Assembly: GCF_965638725.1 (NCBI RefSeq)
Contig: NC_134949.1
Span: 127,780,294-127,844,293, forward strand
Source: Aptenodytes patagonicus
Taxonomy: Eukaryota; Chordata; Aves; Sphenisciformes; Spheniscidae
Reading direction: 5' to 3'
DNA length: 64,000 nt
Shown: piece by piece, positions 10,418 to 21,514 of the stretch
Layout of the letters: every line of letters starts with the position of its first letter
How positions within the stretch are numbered: the first letter of the stretch is position 1
Translations under genes and position numbers: made by a program
Notes under the pieces: generated by a model
Told to the model about the DNA's origin: nothing
Seen by the model: the letters and a program-made list of their open reading frames with translations, nothing else
The model's database searches: none

Positions 10418-12297
10418 CAGCAGTGTTGCAGTATGCTTGCCCTGGTCCTCTGTTCTTCCCTGAGCATCATTTGCTGGCTACTGCCAGGGACATGTCATGA
10501 GATGGGGTGGACCTTGGCTCTGACCTGCTACAGACGTCCTTGTTTGCTGCCTGGGTCCTGCTCAGCCCTAGAAAGGGCATTCAGCCTTGCATTTGAAATG
10601 AAAACTTCGGTTAAAAATGGCATTGCTTCAGCTTGCTTGTTGCAGCTGTAGCCGTGGCTGTGAATTGAGGACCATAACTTAATTCATGGGAAAGGTTTTT
10701 GGAGCATATAGTGTTAGAATGAAGATGTGTCCGTTAAACATGTATGTATGCTATTAGACGTATACTGCTAGCAAGCTCTCCCGGGTGCAGCTGTGCCTAT
10801 ACCAAAGCCCTCTTGACGGTACTTTTCTTTTTTTAATTTGTAAGCTTTTGCTAGCAACTTACCAATAAGGAAATAGGCTTTACTGGCTGAAAAGTTTCAT
10901 TTTAGTCTATGTACTATAGGTTTTTTATGGTATACTCCAGTACACTGCTGGAGTAGTATATTGGCTTTTCAGTAGCAATATCATGCTGGAGAAAGAGAGC
11001 TGACCGAAGTAGTGTTGATATTAAAGGGAATTTCATGTAGTAGCTTGGAAAGCAGGCTTTGTAGCTTTCCAGGATCCAAAGGTATCATTAGTTTTACTGG
11101 GGAAAAAAAAAGTTTCCTTGTTTTGCTGTTTACCTGATGAACTGGCATTCACAGCATCATCTTGGTTATATTTCATAGTAAAAACCAAATAGTGTTCATC
11201 ATCACTGAAATAACAGGACCTGCTGTATGCAACCCACTATGAGCCTTACCTCATTCAGGTAATGTGCCGGTACCTTTCTCTACAGCAAAAGAAAGTGGTA
11301 TAATATTTTTCTTTCTTCTTCTTTTGCATTGGGTTTTTTTCTGTCAATTTTTTAATGTCCTAAACCTTAAACTTTTTCTACAAATGCAGTGATCTCAGCA
11401 TTTGTCAAGCATCCATATTGTAGGTCTGGTTTGAAGGTTGAACCTTTGGTTTTCTTTCAAAGCATTACGGGTGGAAAGGCAGTACTTTACATCCATCTGC
11501 ACTAATTCTTCTGACACCAATTCAAAAGCTGTCTTGATGGATCCCAAAGGAAGCTATGAACTACCGGGAAGGGTTATCTATGGATAACTTGGCTTGCTGG
11601 GCCTAAGAAAGGCAGAGGATGTGTTTTTGTATGACAGAAACAGGCAGAAGCTTTACCACACTTGGTGTTGCGTTTGAAATTAGCACTGGTTGCCCTTCAT
11701 ACCCGCTGCCGCTGCAAAGGAAGGCGCATCCATTGAGGACATGATTGGGTTTATAATGGCAGAGTGAAGACTTATTTTTCAGTGAAGGAACATCCAAATA
11801 GAATGTGGGTTTCAGATTGGTTTAACGAGTATTTCCTTAGTTGATTTATTTTAATAAAACTTTGCCTAGATGGCTGTTTTAATTGAATATTTAAGCAAGT
11901 TGAAAGAAGGCATTTTACTGTTTCTCTTTAATTTGTGCTGATACATGGTTTAGCATAATTATTTATTAATGTCCTTTTTAAAAGTAGGGTGCCCTCATCC
12001 TCTTGACCCTCCTCCTTCAAGAAAAAGTAGATTTAATTTGTTTGGAGAGACGTGTCTACTGTATCACTGCTCTTGACAAGGAGGCGTGTGGGAGGGGTGG
12101 GCTTGGTGAAAAAGTTGCTGGCTTTTAAAGTGATGGTTTCAGGCCAAAAAGCTTTAAGAATGGTCTGAAGCGCACTGTGGCATTTTTAAGCTCCCTTTCT
12201 GAACCTCATGAATTCAGTTCTAAATATGAACCTTGCAGCATTACGCAGATGCTTTGGTTTTACTGGGTGACCTAAAATAGCCAACTTACAGCTTTCC
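10418..12297. other. Non-coding stretch, nothing recognised
   Basis: AT-rich unique sequence with short chance open frames. No exon, repeat family or RNA gene was recognised. Confidence 0.4.
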
Positions 12298-12348
12298 TTT
12301 TTTTTTTTTTGCCCCCCCCGCCCCCCTCCTCCTTCCCCCCCCCCCCCC
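12298..12348. repeat. T-run followed by long interrupted C-tract
   Basis: About 13 T are followed by C8, G, C6, a TCCTCCTT interruption and C14. The minus strand carries G14, G6 and G8 runs with short spacers, a strong G-quadruplex-type arrangement. Length is likely variable and assembly error is likely. Confidence 0.85.
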
Positions 12349-15300
12349 AGCTCCTCCAGCAGGCCTGACCTTTTGTTGTTGATTGGCATTAACTTTCCTG
12401 AGATCTGGGTCCCTAAAGATGCAATAGCCATATTCTTGTGTGTTCAGGTTTCTGCCTGATCCAGCGTGGGGAGTAGTGGAATAGTGGAGTACTCCTGGGT
12501 GGGAGCATTTTGTCATGGGGCAGATAAAACTGGCTGCTTACCTCCTATCTAGTGGGCTCCTTGCTCCTCCCCAGCGCAACAGGAATATCAACACTGAAAA
12601 AAGGTTGTCAGCATCTTTTCTAGTGGGATTACAGTTTAGTCTGGAAGGCAGGACTCTGTTTGCTGGTACTCTTAATCCCTCTCTTTGAACAAGATCAACC
12701 ACAACAGCCTCAATTTTTGGTGATGTCATTGCCTACATTCATTTGTGCCTCTGTACTTACGCTGGATTCTCTTCTTTAATGCTATTCATTAACATAGCTA
12801 GGTTGGCAAAACATCTAAGGGGAAAGAAAGCCCTAGGCTTGCCTGTATTGCTACCAAATACCTGTTTTCATAATAACCAAAAATGTAGTGCTTCCACTTA
12901 GCAGTTTGCAAACTTGAATGTGAGTCAGTCTTAGGTGGTTGCAAAAAAAAAACAAAACAAAACAAAACACACCAACCCCAAACCCCTTCCCTTCTCTCTG
13001 ACCCCAAAAGAAAAAAGCAAGCACACTAGATGGGGATGCATGCACACTAGATGGGGATGCATACACACTCCTGCAAAATGGTTCTACTCGGTGTGAGCTG
13101 GACTATGGCATGCAACCAAAAGCATCACCTTTTAAGAAACACCTTTACCTGTGGACAAAGCTATAAGAAAAATTGAGTGAAAAAATTCACAGGGACGTCT
13201 AGAAGACATTACCAAAAGGAAGGTTTACAGAGTGAAGGTTGTTCTATGTAGAGAACACCTGAAAGCCTGCTGCAAGAGGAGAAGGGAGTGAACTGCTCTC
13301 TGTGCCTGCTGTAGAGAGGACAAGAAGTTATGGATTTAAGATGCAGAAGGGAGAGCTGGAAAGCTGTGGAAAAAGCTTTCCGTTGCCAAACGGGAGTTGT
13401 GAAATCTCTGTTGCTGGGAAGAACTCAAAAAGAAAAGATCCTGGCAGATGCCTGTGGGAAGGGTTGGGGTTTGGTGCTCCTGCACTGGGAGCCAGAGTGC
13501 TGGGTCCCTGGTGGGAAATTCACCTTTAGAAGATGTGGGCAAGGGGCAGGGAGGAGCCAAAGAACATAAGTTCTGGCCATCCCTGCTCATCCCTCATGTT
13601 GTCCTGCAAAAAACGGGTGGGAAGAGATTGGGGGGCAAGAAATTAGTGTTCATGATGAAGAAGAGAAGTTAAAGGTGATGAAGCAGCTTAACTGTCAAAG
13701 GTTGGGGATAGCTGGGTTAGGTGACCTCCTGAAATCCCCTTCAGCTGCACACACTGCAATTTTATTTTGGTAGAGACTCACGATCCAAGCCCGCTCTGCT
13801 CTAGGAGTGTTGCGTGCTGCAAATTCCAGCACAGGGCAATGCTGATCAATCTGTGCATCAGACTGAATGACCCTGGGAAAGGGTATTGGTATTTTTAGCT
13901 TTTCTGACAAGGGGTCCTTTTAATTAGTGGCTGCTTCATATCTTCCTCTTTAAGTGTGTGAAAACAATTCACTTGCGGTCCATGTTTGTTCCATGCAGAA
14001 GGTGGAGCAAAGCCTTGAGGAGGTTGACCTTACAGATCAGCCTCAAAACTGGAGCCTGAACCCAGCTACTGCAAAGACCGTGGTGCCCCTTTCCTCTGGT
14101 TTGCTATTTTTCAGCCATTCAGCTCTCAGTGAATTTCTGTGACACAGAATTAATTCCTGACGACCAGCCAAAGTACCTTAGAGTCGCTCTGGCCAGAAGC
14201 GGTAACTACCAGCAGTGCGTGGAGGGCACTAAACAAAAGCTGAAAGGCTGGGTAAACCTCATTGAGAAGCTAGCTGGTATGTGCCCGCAGAATTTCAATG
14301 CAAGCGCAGGTTCTCTCTACAACAGTGTACTGCTTGCCTTTTTGGTATTACAGCCATTGCACGAAGCTGGTGGGTGCTGAAGTAGTTTTGCAGAATGATA
14401 AGCAATGAATTAAAATCTGAGTCAAGTCCTGGCTCCCTGTACTGGCGAACGCTTCGCTAGCAAGTATTAGAGATGAAGTACCAGCAAATTTATGGACTGT
14501 GATGGTCTGTCACTCTGTATGAACAGAAAAGAAATACCATCCAGCTTCCTGAAATGCTTTATTTTATACGTGGTATGCCTAAAATTGTTTGGCAGGACAT
14601 ATGGTCTTTGCGTGTTGGTAAAACACAGGCGATCTAGGATGCTTCCACACAAGGAACTTCTTGTTCTTTGAGTTCTCTCCCAGCAATGGCCAGTGCCTAA
14701 CCTCGGCAGCGCTGAGCTGTCATCGACTGTGTCTGAAAAACTCATCAGAAGTGTGTATATCTTTAATATAAATGAGACAGAACTTGCCTCCTTATGACCA
14801 CAAGGAACTTCAGTCTTTCTGTCGCTGACTATGGAGTGTGTGCCTAGGTAGGAGAGACACAACTAGGATAAATTGAGCCTCTATTGAATGACTCAATAGC
14901 TGTTGGGGGAATTTGTAATGCACTGCTTTTTAAAATGCCATATGCTCTTATGAGAGGGGAGCCCTGCTGTGTTTCTGCCTTAATTCCAGAACAACGTTAA
15001 AATGGGATTCTGTACGTTGGAAGCATTTTGGATGTTACTGTTTGGTAAATGGACACTGTATCTTGGAAGACTCTGTCTTTTGCAGATAATGTAATATTTG
15101 GAGTTCACAAATCTGGTGTAATCCGGTGGAATTACACCTATGAGAGAGGGTATAAGCAGCAGAAAGCCAGTACCTGCACTTTGCAATACATGTTTGCTCT
15201 GGCTAGCCAGTGAGTCCTCATTAGCTATGTGCTTCTATACCTGAGAATAATTTTAGACAAATTAAAAACCCACTGCACTGATACAAGTCCGCTCTGTGGG

Positions 15301-15655
15301 AGTGTCTGTCCGACAGCAACCGTGTTTAACAAGTTCTAGCGGTGCCAAGCACATACAACTTGGTCACAAAGTGGGGATTTTTTTTCCCCCCTGAGTTTTT
15401 TGCTTGAAACTTTCACTGGCAGATCTTCTCTAGAAGAAGGTGGATCTTCTCAGACAGGTGAATTTGTGCATCTCCAACTTATCTTGATCTCTTGGTGTAG
15501 TTTTCTCTTGTTCACCTCCTCCTCATCTTCCTCGTTTCATCCCACTTATTGTGGGTTTTGTCAGAGCTCTTTTTTAAGCATTTGATTCAATTGCCAAATT
15601 ACAGTAATGAGCAGATAAGTATAATGCTGCATTGCATGATAGATGAAGTAGTTGT
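12349..15655. other. Non-coding stretch up to the ERV insertion
   Basis: Apart from the 21-bp duplication at 13021-13062 and an AAAAC-type simple repeat at about 12943-12968, no exon, repeat family or RNA gene was recognised. Open frames here are under about 130 codons and overlap on both strands without splice context. Confidence 0.4.
13021..13062. repeat. Perfect 21-bp tandem duplication
   Basis: GCACACTAGATGGGGATGCAT is present twice in tandem without mismatch (13021-13041, 13042-13062). A partial third start, ACACACT, follows. Confidence 0.9.
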
Positions 15656-15660
15656 ACTAG
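15656..15660. repeat. Target-site duplication, left copy (ACTAG)
   Basis: ACTAG directly abuts the left LTR and is repeated at 22386-22390 directly after the right LTR. A 5-bp duplication is the size expected for class III (ERV-L/spuma-like) and some class I elements. Confidence 0.9.
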
Positions 15661-16191
15661 TATCGTGGTTTAACCTCATCTGGCAACTGAGCACCACACA
15701 GCTGCTCGCTCACTCTCCCTGCCCCCAGTGGGATGGGGGAGAAAATTGGAAGAGTAAAAGTGAGAAAACTCGTGGGTTGAGATAAAAACAGTTTAATAAT
15801 TGAAATAAAATAATAGTAAGAAGAATATACAAAGCAAGTGATGCACAATGCAATTGCTCACCACCCGCCAACCGATGTCCGAGCAGCGGCCCCCCCGGCC
15901 AGCTTTCCCCAGTTTATGTACTGAGCGTGACATCACATGGTATGGAATGTCCCTGGGGCCAGTTTGGGTCAGCTGTCCTGGCTGTGCCCCCTCCCGGCTT
16001 CTTGTGCACCTCCAGCCTTCTCAGTCAGTAGAGCATGGGAAGCTGGAAAGTCCTTGACTAGTGTAAGCACTACTTAGCAACAACTAAACCATCGGTGTGT
16101 TATCAACATTGTTCTCCTCCTAAATCCAAAACACAGCACTGTACCAGCTACTAGGAACGAAATTAACTCTATCCCTGCCAAAACCAGGACA
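15661..16191 (-). repeat. 3' LTR (left copy)
   Basis: A 531-bp repeat, the partner of 21839-22385. In element sense it begins TGTCCTGGTTTTGGC and ends with CACGATA. The terminal TG...CA is degraded at the U5 end (TA instead of CA). It lacks about 10 bases in the R/U5-side GC-rich segment and has a disrupted TAA microsatellite relative to the other LTR. Confidence 0.95.
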
Positions 16192-16587
16192 GGTATCCAC
16201 CCCTTATTCTATACCATCTACGTCATGCCCAGGTCCCCCACTTTCCAATACATTCCCATTAATCACCACCCCTTTTCCTGTCTTTTGATATATATACACA
16301 CAGATATCATTCCCTTAGTCTATGGGCCATCCCTATAAAATGTTGGTTGAGTTCATTTAGTCCATGACTTTGGGCTCCATCTGTCGTAATAATCTTCCAG
16401 GGCAGGAAAGATGGAGGTGGTATGTGGTGTTGCATTGTTTAATGTTGAAGTCAGTTCTGGTACCATCATCACTGTGCTTTGCTTGGTTTCATCGAAGTTT
16501 ATTCTTCATTAATCTGGGTGATTCTTATTGTAATAGCATTGGTATGGCATATAATATTATGTAGCACTTAACATCATATAATTCAGA
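16192..16587 (-). other. ERV 3' internal segment without env
   Basis: About 396 bp lie between the integrase stop and the 3' LTR. There is no open frame of note and no room for an envelope gene. The candidate polypurine tract lies at the LTR-proximal end. Confidence 0.8.
16196..16208 (-). other. Candidate polypurine tract
   Basis: In element sense the sequence just before the 3' LTR reads AATAAGGGGTGGA and then TACC before the LTR's TGTCC. It is the only purine-rich run adjacent to the LTR, but it is separated from it by four bases. A second G-rich run (GGAAAGTGGGGGA) lies about 40 bases further upstream. Confidence 0.45.
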
Positions 16588-17383
16588 TCATTGGCTATTC
16601 TCACCCAAAATCAAATCCCCTTGAGGTACACATCGGACTTCCGCATCACTCACCAAGTGCACCCAGGTCCTTGAGCAAAAGCAATCCCACAGATGGGTTT
16701 TCCTTTGCCCGAGGCAGGAATAACCCAGTCTGTCTTGCCCAGCATATTTTTTTATGTGCCCTACAGGGACTTTATTCCCATATACAGTATGTAAAAGTTT
16801 TGACTGGGCAGGGCCTGCTCGATTGGCAGATCCCCTCGTGTTGACTAACCAGGTGGCCTTTGCTAAACGTGTGTCCCAATATTTGAATGTCCCACCGCCC
16901 ATTGCTCTCAGTGTAGTCTTGAACGATACAATGGACTGTTAAATTTTCCCGGAGGCTGGTGCATGGTATGTGGTATACCCACTCAATGCCATGTCCTTTG
17001 GACCAGGTGGCTATGAGGTTGTTTCGGAAATGAGTCCCATTGTCTGACTCAATTCTTTCTGGGGTGCCATGTCGCCATAGGACTTGCTTTTCAAGGCCCA
17101 GGATAGTGTTCCAGGTGGTGGCATGGGGCACGGGATGTGTTTCCAGCCATCCGCTGGTTGCCTCCACCATTGTGAGCACGTGGCGCTTGCCTTGGCGGGT
17201 TTGTGGGAGTGTGATATAATCGATCTGCCAGGCCTCCCCATATTTATATTTCAACCATCATCCCCCATAGCAGAGGGGCTTTAACCGCTTGGCTTGCTTG
17301 ATCACAGCGCATGTTTCACCTTCATGGATAACCTGTGCAATAGTGTCCGTGGTCAAGTCTGCCCCTTGATCACGAGCCCATCT
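16588..17383 (-). pseudogene. pol: ERV integrase (catalytic core and C-terminal part), broken
   Basis: Retroviral integrase inserts the viral DNA copy into the host chromosome. The core is visible in one frame from about 17254: WQIDYITLP (first acidic residue), then ESDNGTHFRNN (second). A frameshift then moves the reading to the frame of the C-terminal part, which ends at 16588. At 16941-16939, where the third acidic residue of the D,D-E triad is expected, the codon is TAA. An additional in-frame TGA lies at 17260-17258, between the N-terminal and core parts. The C-terminal part (KATWLVNTRG...LILGENSQ) is followed by a natural-looking stop. It lies directly downstream of RNase H, as in other retroviral pol genes. 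It is clearly non-functional. Confidence 0.9.
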
Positions 17384-18156
17384 CTATGTTGCATCTCTTC
17401 CGTGGTGACCTGAGCTGTCATGGGCCCACTGAGCTATAAATAATTCACCCTTATGTTGCCAGTCCAGATCCACCTGAGCCACTTCAATCTTAGCAGCCTG
17501 ATCCACCTGCTGGTTGTTTTGATGTTCTTCAGTGGCCCGACTCTTGGGTACGTGAGCATCTATGTGACGGACTTTTACAACCAGGTTCTCCACCCGGGCA
17601 GCAATCTCTTGCCACAATGTGGCAGCCCAGATGGGTTTGCCTCTGCGCTGCCAATTGTTCCACTTCCATTGCTGCAACCATCCCCACCACCCACCATCCA
17701 TGAGTCAGTACAGAGATAGAGCACTGGCCACTTTTCTCGGTCAGCAATGTCTAAAGCCAGCTGGATGGCTTGCACCTCTGCAAACTGGCTCGATTCACCT
17801 TCTCCTTCAGCAGCTTCTACAACTTGTCGCATGGGACTCCGTACAGCACCTTTCCACCTCCGATGCTTTCCCACAAGACAACAGGACCCATCAGTGAACA
17901 GAGCACATTGCTTCTCATTTACTGGTAGTTTACTGTACAGTGGGGCCTCCTCAGCACGCATCACCTCCTCCTCTGGCGATATTCCAAAATCTTTGCCTTC
18001 TGGCCAGTCCATGATCACTTCCACAATTCCTGGGCGACTGGGGTTTCCTATTCGAGCCCGTTGTGTGATCAGTGCGACCCACTTACTCCACGTAGCATCA
18101 GTTACATGATGTGTAGAGGGGACCCTCCCTTAGAACATCCAGCCCAGCACCGGCAG
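17384..18156 (-). pseudogene. pol: ERV RNase H and integrase N-terminus, broken
   Basis: Retroviral RNase H removes the RNA strand of the RNA:DNA hybrid. Seen in order: FTDGS (first catalytic Asp), QFAEVQAIQLAL (Glu), CTDSWM (Asp), then in a different frame HIDAHVPKS and QQVDQAAK (final His/Asp region). The start of integrase with a HDSSGHHG zinc-binding-type pattern follows. The frame changes between about 17700 and 17580. A TAG at 17386-17384 closes the second piece, and a TAA at 18132-18130 interrupts the linker from RT. The first piece is in the same frame as RT and protease. All four catalytic acidic positions can be read, but never in a single open frame. Confidence 0.88.
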
Positions 18157-19251
18157 TCAGAGTGCCAGGAGGAGCAGCTGTGCTTCAGCGCCGATCACTT
18201 CCGAAGCAGCTCGAACCCCTTCATATGCTGCTAATATCTCTTCTTCAGTTGGAGTATAGCGGGCCTCGGATCCTCTATGTCCCCGACTCCAAAACCCTAG
18301 GGGTCGACCTTGAGTCTGCCCTGGTGCTTTCTGCCAGAGGCTCCAGGTAGGGCCGTTCTCCCCGGCTGCGGTGTAGAGCACATTTTTTACATCTTGCCCT
18401 GCCCGGACTGGCCCCAGGGCTACTGCATGAACTATCTCCTCTTTAATTTGTTCAAAAGCTTGTTGTTGCTCAGGGCCCCATTTGAAATCGTTCTTCTTCC
18501 GGGTCACTTGATAGAGAGGGCTTACAATCAGACTGTAATTTGGAATATGCATTCTCCAAAAACCCACAACACCTAAGAAAGCTTGTGTTTCCTTTTTGCT
18601 AGTTGGTGGAGACGTGGCTGTTATTTTGTTGATGACATCCATTGGGATCTGACAACGCCCATCTTGCCATTTTATTCCTAAAAACTGGATCTCCTGTGAA
18701 GGTCCCTTGACTTTACTCAGGTTTATGGCAAAACGGGCCTTCAGCAGGATTTGGACTATTTCCTTCCCTTTTCCAAAAACTTCTCCTGCTGTGTTGCCCC
18801 ACACGATGATGTCATCAATGTATTGCAGGTGATCTGGAGCCTCACCCTGTTCCAGTGCAGTCTGGATCACTCCATGGCAAATGGTGGGGCTGTGTTTCCG
18901 CCCCTGGGGCAGTCGGTTCCAGGTGGACTGGACGCCCCTCCAAGGGAAAGCAAACTGTGGCCTGCACTCTGCTGCCAAAGGGATTGAGAAAAACACATCA
19001 GCGATATCAATGGTGGCATACCACTTGGCTGCCTTTGACTCCAGTTCGTATTGAAGTTCTAGCATGTCTGGCACAGCAGCACTCAGCTGTGGCGTGACTT
19101 TGTTCAGGCCACGATAGTCTACTGTTAGTCTCCACTCTCCATTAGACTTTCACACTGGCCATATGGGACTGTGAAAGGGTGATCGAGTCTTGTTGATCAC
19201 TCCTTGGCTTTCCAGTCATCAAACCAGCTCATGAATGGGAATCAGGGAGTC
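18157..19251 (-). pseudogene. pol: ERV reverse transcriptase, broken by in-frame stops
   Basis: RT copies the viral RNA into DNA. Motifs in order: WRLTVDYRGLN (fingers), YATIDIADVFFSIPL (motif A), LPQG (motif B region), QYIDDIIVWG (motif C, a YIDD variant of the usual YxDD), then a thumb/connection region. The domain is in the same frame as the protease upstream and RNase H downstream. In-frame TGA codons occur at 19221-19216 (two in succession), 19152-19150 and 18159-18157. TGA in place of CGA is the expected result of methyl-CpG decay, and that origin is inferred. From 19149 to 18160 the frame is open for about 330 codons. The polymerase motifs A to C are therefore intact as a fragment, but the fingers are interrupted. 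Confidence 0.93.
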
Positions 19252-19755
19252 TCAGTTGGTGCGATATTGCCACCTGTGCACCGTTGTGGTAGTGATTGGC
19301 ACCTGTTGGTCTTCAGCCTTCAGCAACCCCACAACAGAAGGGTCCTCCAAGAGACCAGGCAAGGTAGACAGCTGTTTAATTTCTGTCATCTCCAAGGCAG
19401 CTATACCAAAAGCCCACCCGTACCCTTTCGAGTCCTTGAAATACCCTCTCCTGAGGCAGTCTGTGCCAAGGATGCACGGAGCCTCTGGGCCAGTCGCAAT
19501 GGGGTGCTTCTGCCACCCTTTTCCAGTTAGGCTCACTTCAGCCTCCAGTAGAGTTAGCTGTTGGGATCCCCCCGACACTCCAGAAATAGAGATGGGTTCT
19601 GCCCCTTTATAGCTTGATGGCATTAGTGTACACTGTGCACCGGTGTCCACTAGAGCCTTGTACTCCTGCGGGTCTGATGTGCCAGGCCACCGACTCCACA
19701 CAGTCCAGTAAACCTGGTTGTCCCTTTCCTCCCCCTGGCTGGAGGCAGGGCCCCT
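19252..19755 (-). pseudogene. pro: ERV aspartic protease, reading frame largely open
   Basis: The retroviral protease cleaves Gag and Pol precursors. The frame carries the catalytic LVDTGAQC motif and, later, the ILGTDCLRRG segment that corresponds to the conserved second motif of retropepsins. A long C-terminal part ends at TGA 19254-19252 in front of RT. The frame starts directly after the UAG at 19758-19756 that ends gag, in the same frame and with no ATG of its own. This domain therefore looks designed to be made as a readthrough extension of Gag. No frameshift is visible within it. Confidence 0.9.
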
Positions 19756-19758
19756 CTA
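19756..19758 (-). other. In-frame UAG between gag and pro (readthrough-type junction)
   Basis: On the element strand the gag frame ends GAC TAG AGG GGC, and the protease domain continues in exactly the same frame. G-rich and C-rich segments just downstream (CCCTG and CAGGG) could pair as a hairpin. This is the arrangement of gamma-retroviral suppression rather than of -1 frameshifting. Confidence 0.7.
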
Positions 19759-21514
19759 GTCCTCGTCATAGTATTTGTTTCTCATTTCCTGTACATATGA
19801 GTCAGAAGTCTCTTCATTAAGATCAGAAGTAAGATTGGCCCTTCTGCTGTGTCTGGGGAACTGCCCGCTGGAAGCTGGAGCAGCAATTTTCCTGGAAGAA
19901 CCCCCTTGTGTGGTTGTTTTTCCTTGCAACTCACGTACCCGTGCCTCTAGGGCTGAGGTAGGTTTTCCATCCCACTTCCTCATGACCTCTCCGTGGTCAC
20001 GCAGGTAAAACCATAGGGTGCCCCATGGTGTGTACCCTTTATATCCTCTCTCTTGAGCAAAAGAACGCTGACTCCTAATCGCCGAGATACTGGTCCGTAC
20101 ATGTGGGGAGTAGGACCTATCCTCTCCGAGTTGCTGGACCTCCCGGGACAGTTTCTCCACAGCCGAGACGAGGGAGGAAGAGAGACTTTCTTCGTATTGC
20201 CGGAGTTGACCAGCCAATTCATCCACCGTTTGTCCCTCTCCATCTTTCCAGGTCATCACTGCCAATGAGTTGGCATATGACGATGGTGCGCTCCGTACAA
20301 ACTTCCACCACATGGGTCGTGTGCACTTGGCTTCATCTGGACCTTTGAATAGCTGCTCATTGTTCAGGTCACCATAAATCACCTCCAGCATGGCTAATTC
20401 CCTCGGGTACTGGATACCTCTCTCCATGGTGGTCCATTTGCGTGGGTGACATATAACATCTTCCTTGAAGGGATACCTTTCTTTCATGCTTGACAGGAGT
20501 TGCCTCCAGATGCTGAGGACTCGTGTCCTTTTTCCAATTGCTTTCTCAATGCCCCTTTCCCTAGAAAGGGATCCCAGCTGCTTCTTTACCCTCTAATTCC
20601 AGGCTACTGGCCCCATTATCCCAGCATCGGAGCAGCCAGGTGACAATATGCTCGCCTGGATGACGGCTGAAATCTTTTTGCATATCTCGCAGCTCACTCA
20701 GGGATAGGGATTGGGTGGTTACTGCCTCGTTTATGAGTTCTGCCTCTTCTTCCTCCCCAGGCAGTTGCTGGCCCTCCTCCTCCTGTTCTTGTGATGGCCC
20801 TGCTCCAGGGTAGTCTGCCTCATCCACTTCTTCCTCGGGCTCCCTCTTAGAAGAAGCTTCTTCCTCCCTTACTAAACGAGCCGACTTCCGCTTCCAAGAT
20901 TTCTTCTTGTGTACAGGGGCGACTGATACCGGCACGGGTTGGTTCTTTGGTTCAGCCGCAGGGCGCGTTGCCGGGGTTGGAGTGGCCGCAGGGCCTGTCA
21001 TTCTATTGTCAGATCCAGAGACCTTCTCTTCCCCTTGAGGGTACTGAATAGTGTTGAACAGGGCTCGGTAGGCACGGGCCAGGCCCCAGCACGTTGCAGT
21101 GATCTGTGTCCCTCTGGAGCTGCCAGGGTGACAGCATACTTTTTCCAAATATTCTACTAACTTTTCAGGATTCTGCACTTGTTCAGGGGTGAAGTTCCAA
21201 AACACTGGGGGTGCCCACTGGCCTAGGTACTTGCCCGTGCTATCCCACACACCCTCCCACTCATAACTATCCAGCCTTGGGGCAGATCTCTGGATGATAT
21301 TCTTAAATTGCTTATTAACCTTGGACAAAACCGAAACAATATTCCCAAGAAATACCAATAGAAGTATCTTAACTACCCAAGGATGTTCAAGACACTGAAA
21401 AGTTACTGTAATGAAGGAGGAAACACCATAGAAGAAGGTAGCGGCGCTGCCATTCTGTCTTTCCTCCGTAAAAAACCTCTCGGAGGAAGAACTATAATTG
21501 CTAATTGTCTCCAC
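19756..21514 (-). pseudogene. gag: ERV gag polyprotein, one internal frameshift
   Basis: Gag forms the virus-like particle. Two overlapping open pieces are seen: codons from 21514 to 20561, then a second frame to the UAG at 19758-19756. The frame changes at about 20585, where the reading runs into TAG in the first frame. The first piece opens at GTG and has no ATG before about residue 170, so the true start is lost or lies elsewhere. Around residues 46-64 it has a strongly hydrophobic run (WVVKILLLVFLGNIVSVL). This is followed by a Trp-rich segment, then a long acidic, low-complexity stretch (EEEE, EQEEEGQQ). The second piece looks capsid-like and ends in a charged tail. No CCHC zinc knuckle is visible. 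I assign it to gag from position, order and the lack of enzyme motifs. Confidence 0.82.

Noticed and set aside
15849..16057. Plus-strand open frames within the LTRs (also near 22021-22400)
   Set aside because: They run through LTR sequence antisense to the element. The similar frames in both LTRs simply reflect the repeat.
17747..19612. Plus-strand open frames across the ERV pol region
   Set aside because: They are antisense shadows of the pro, RT and RNase H frames on the minus strand.
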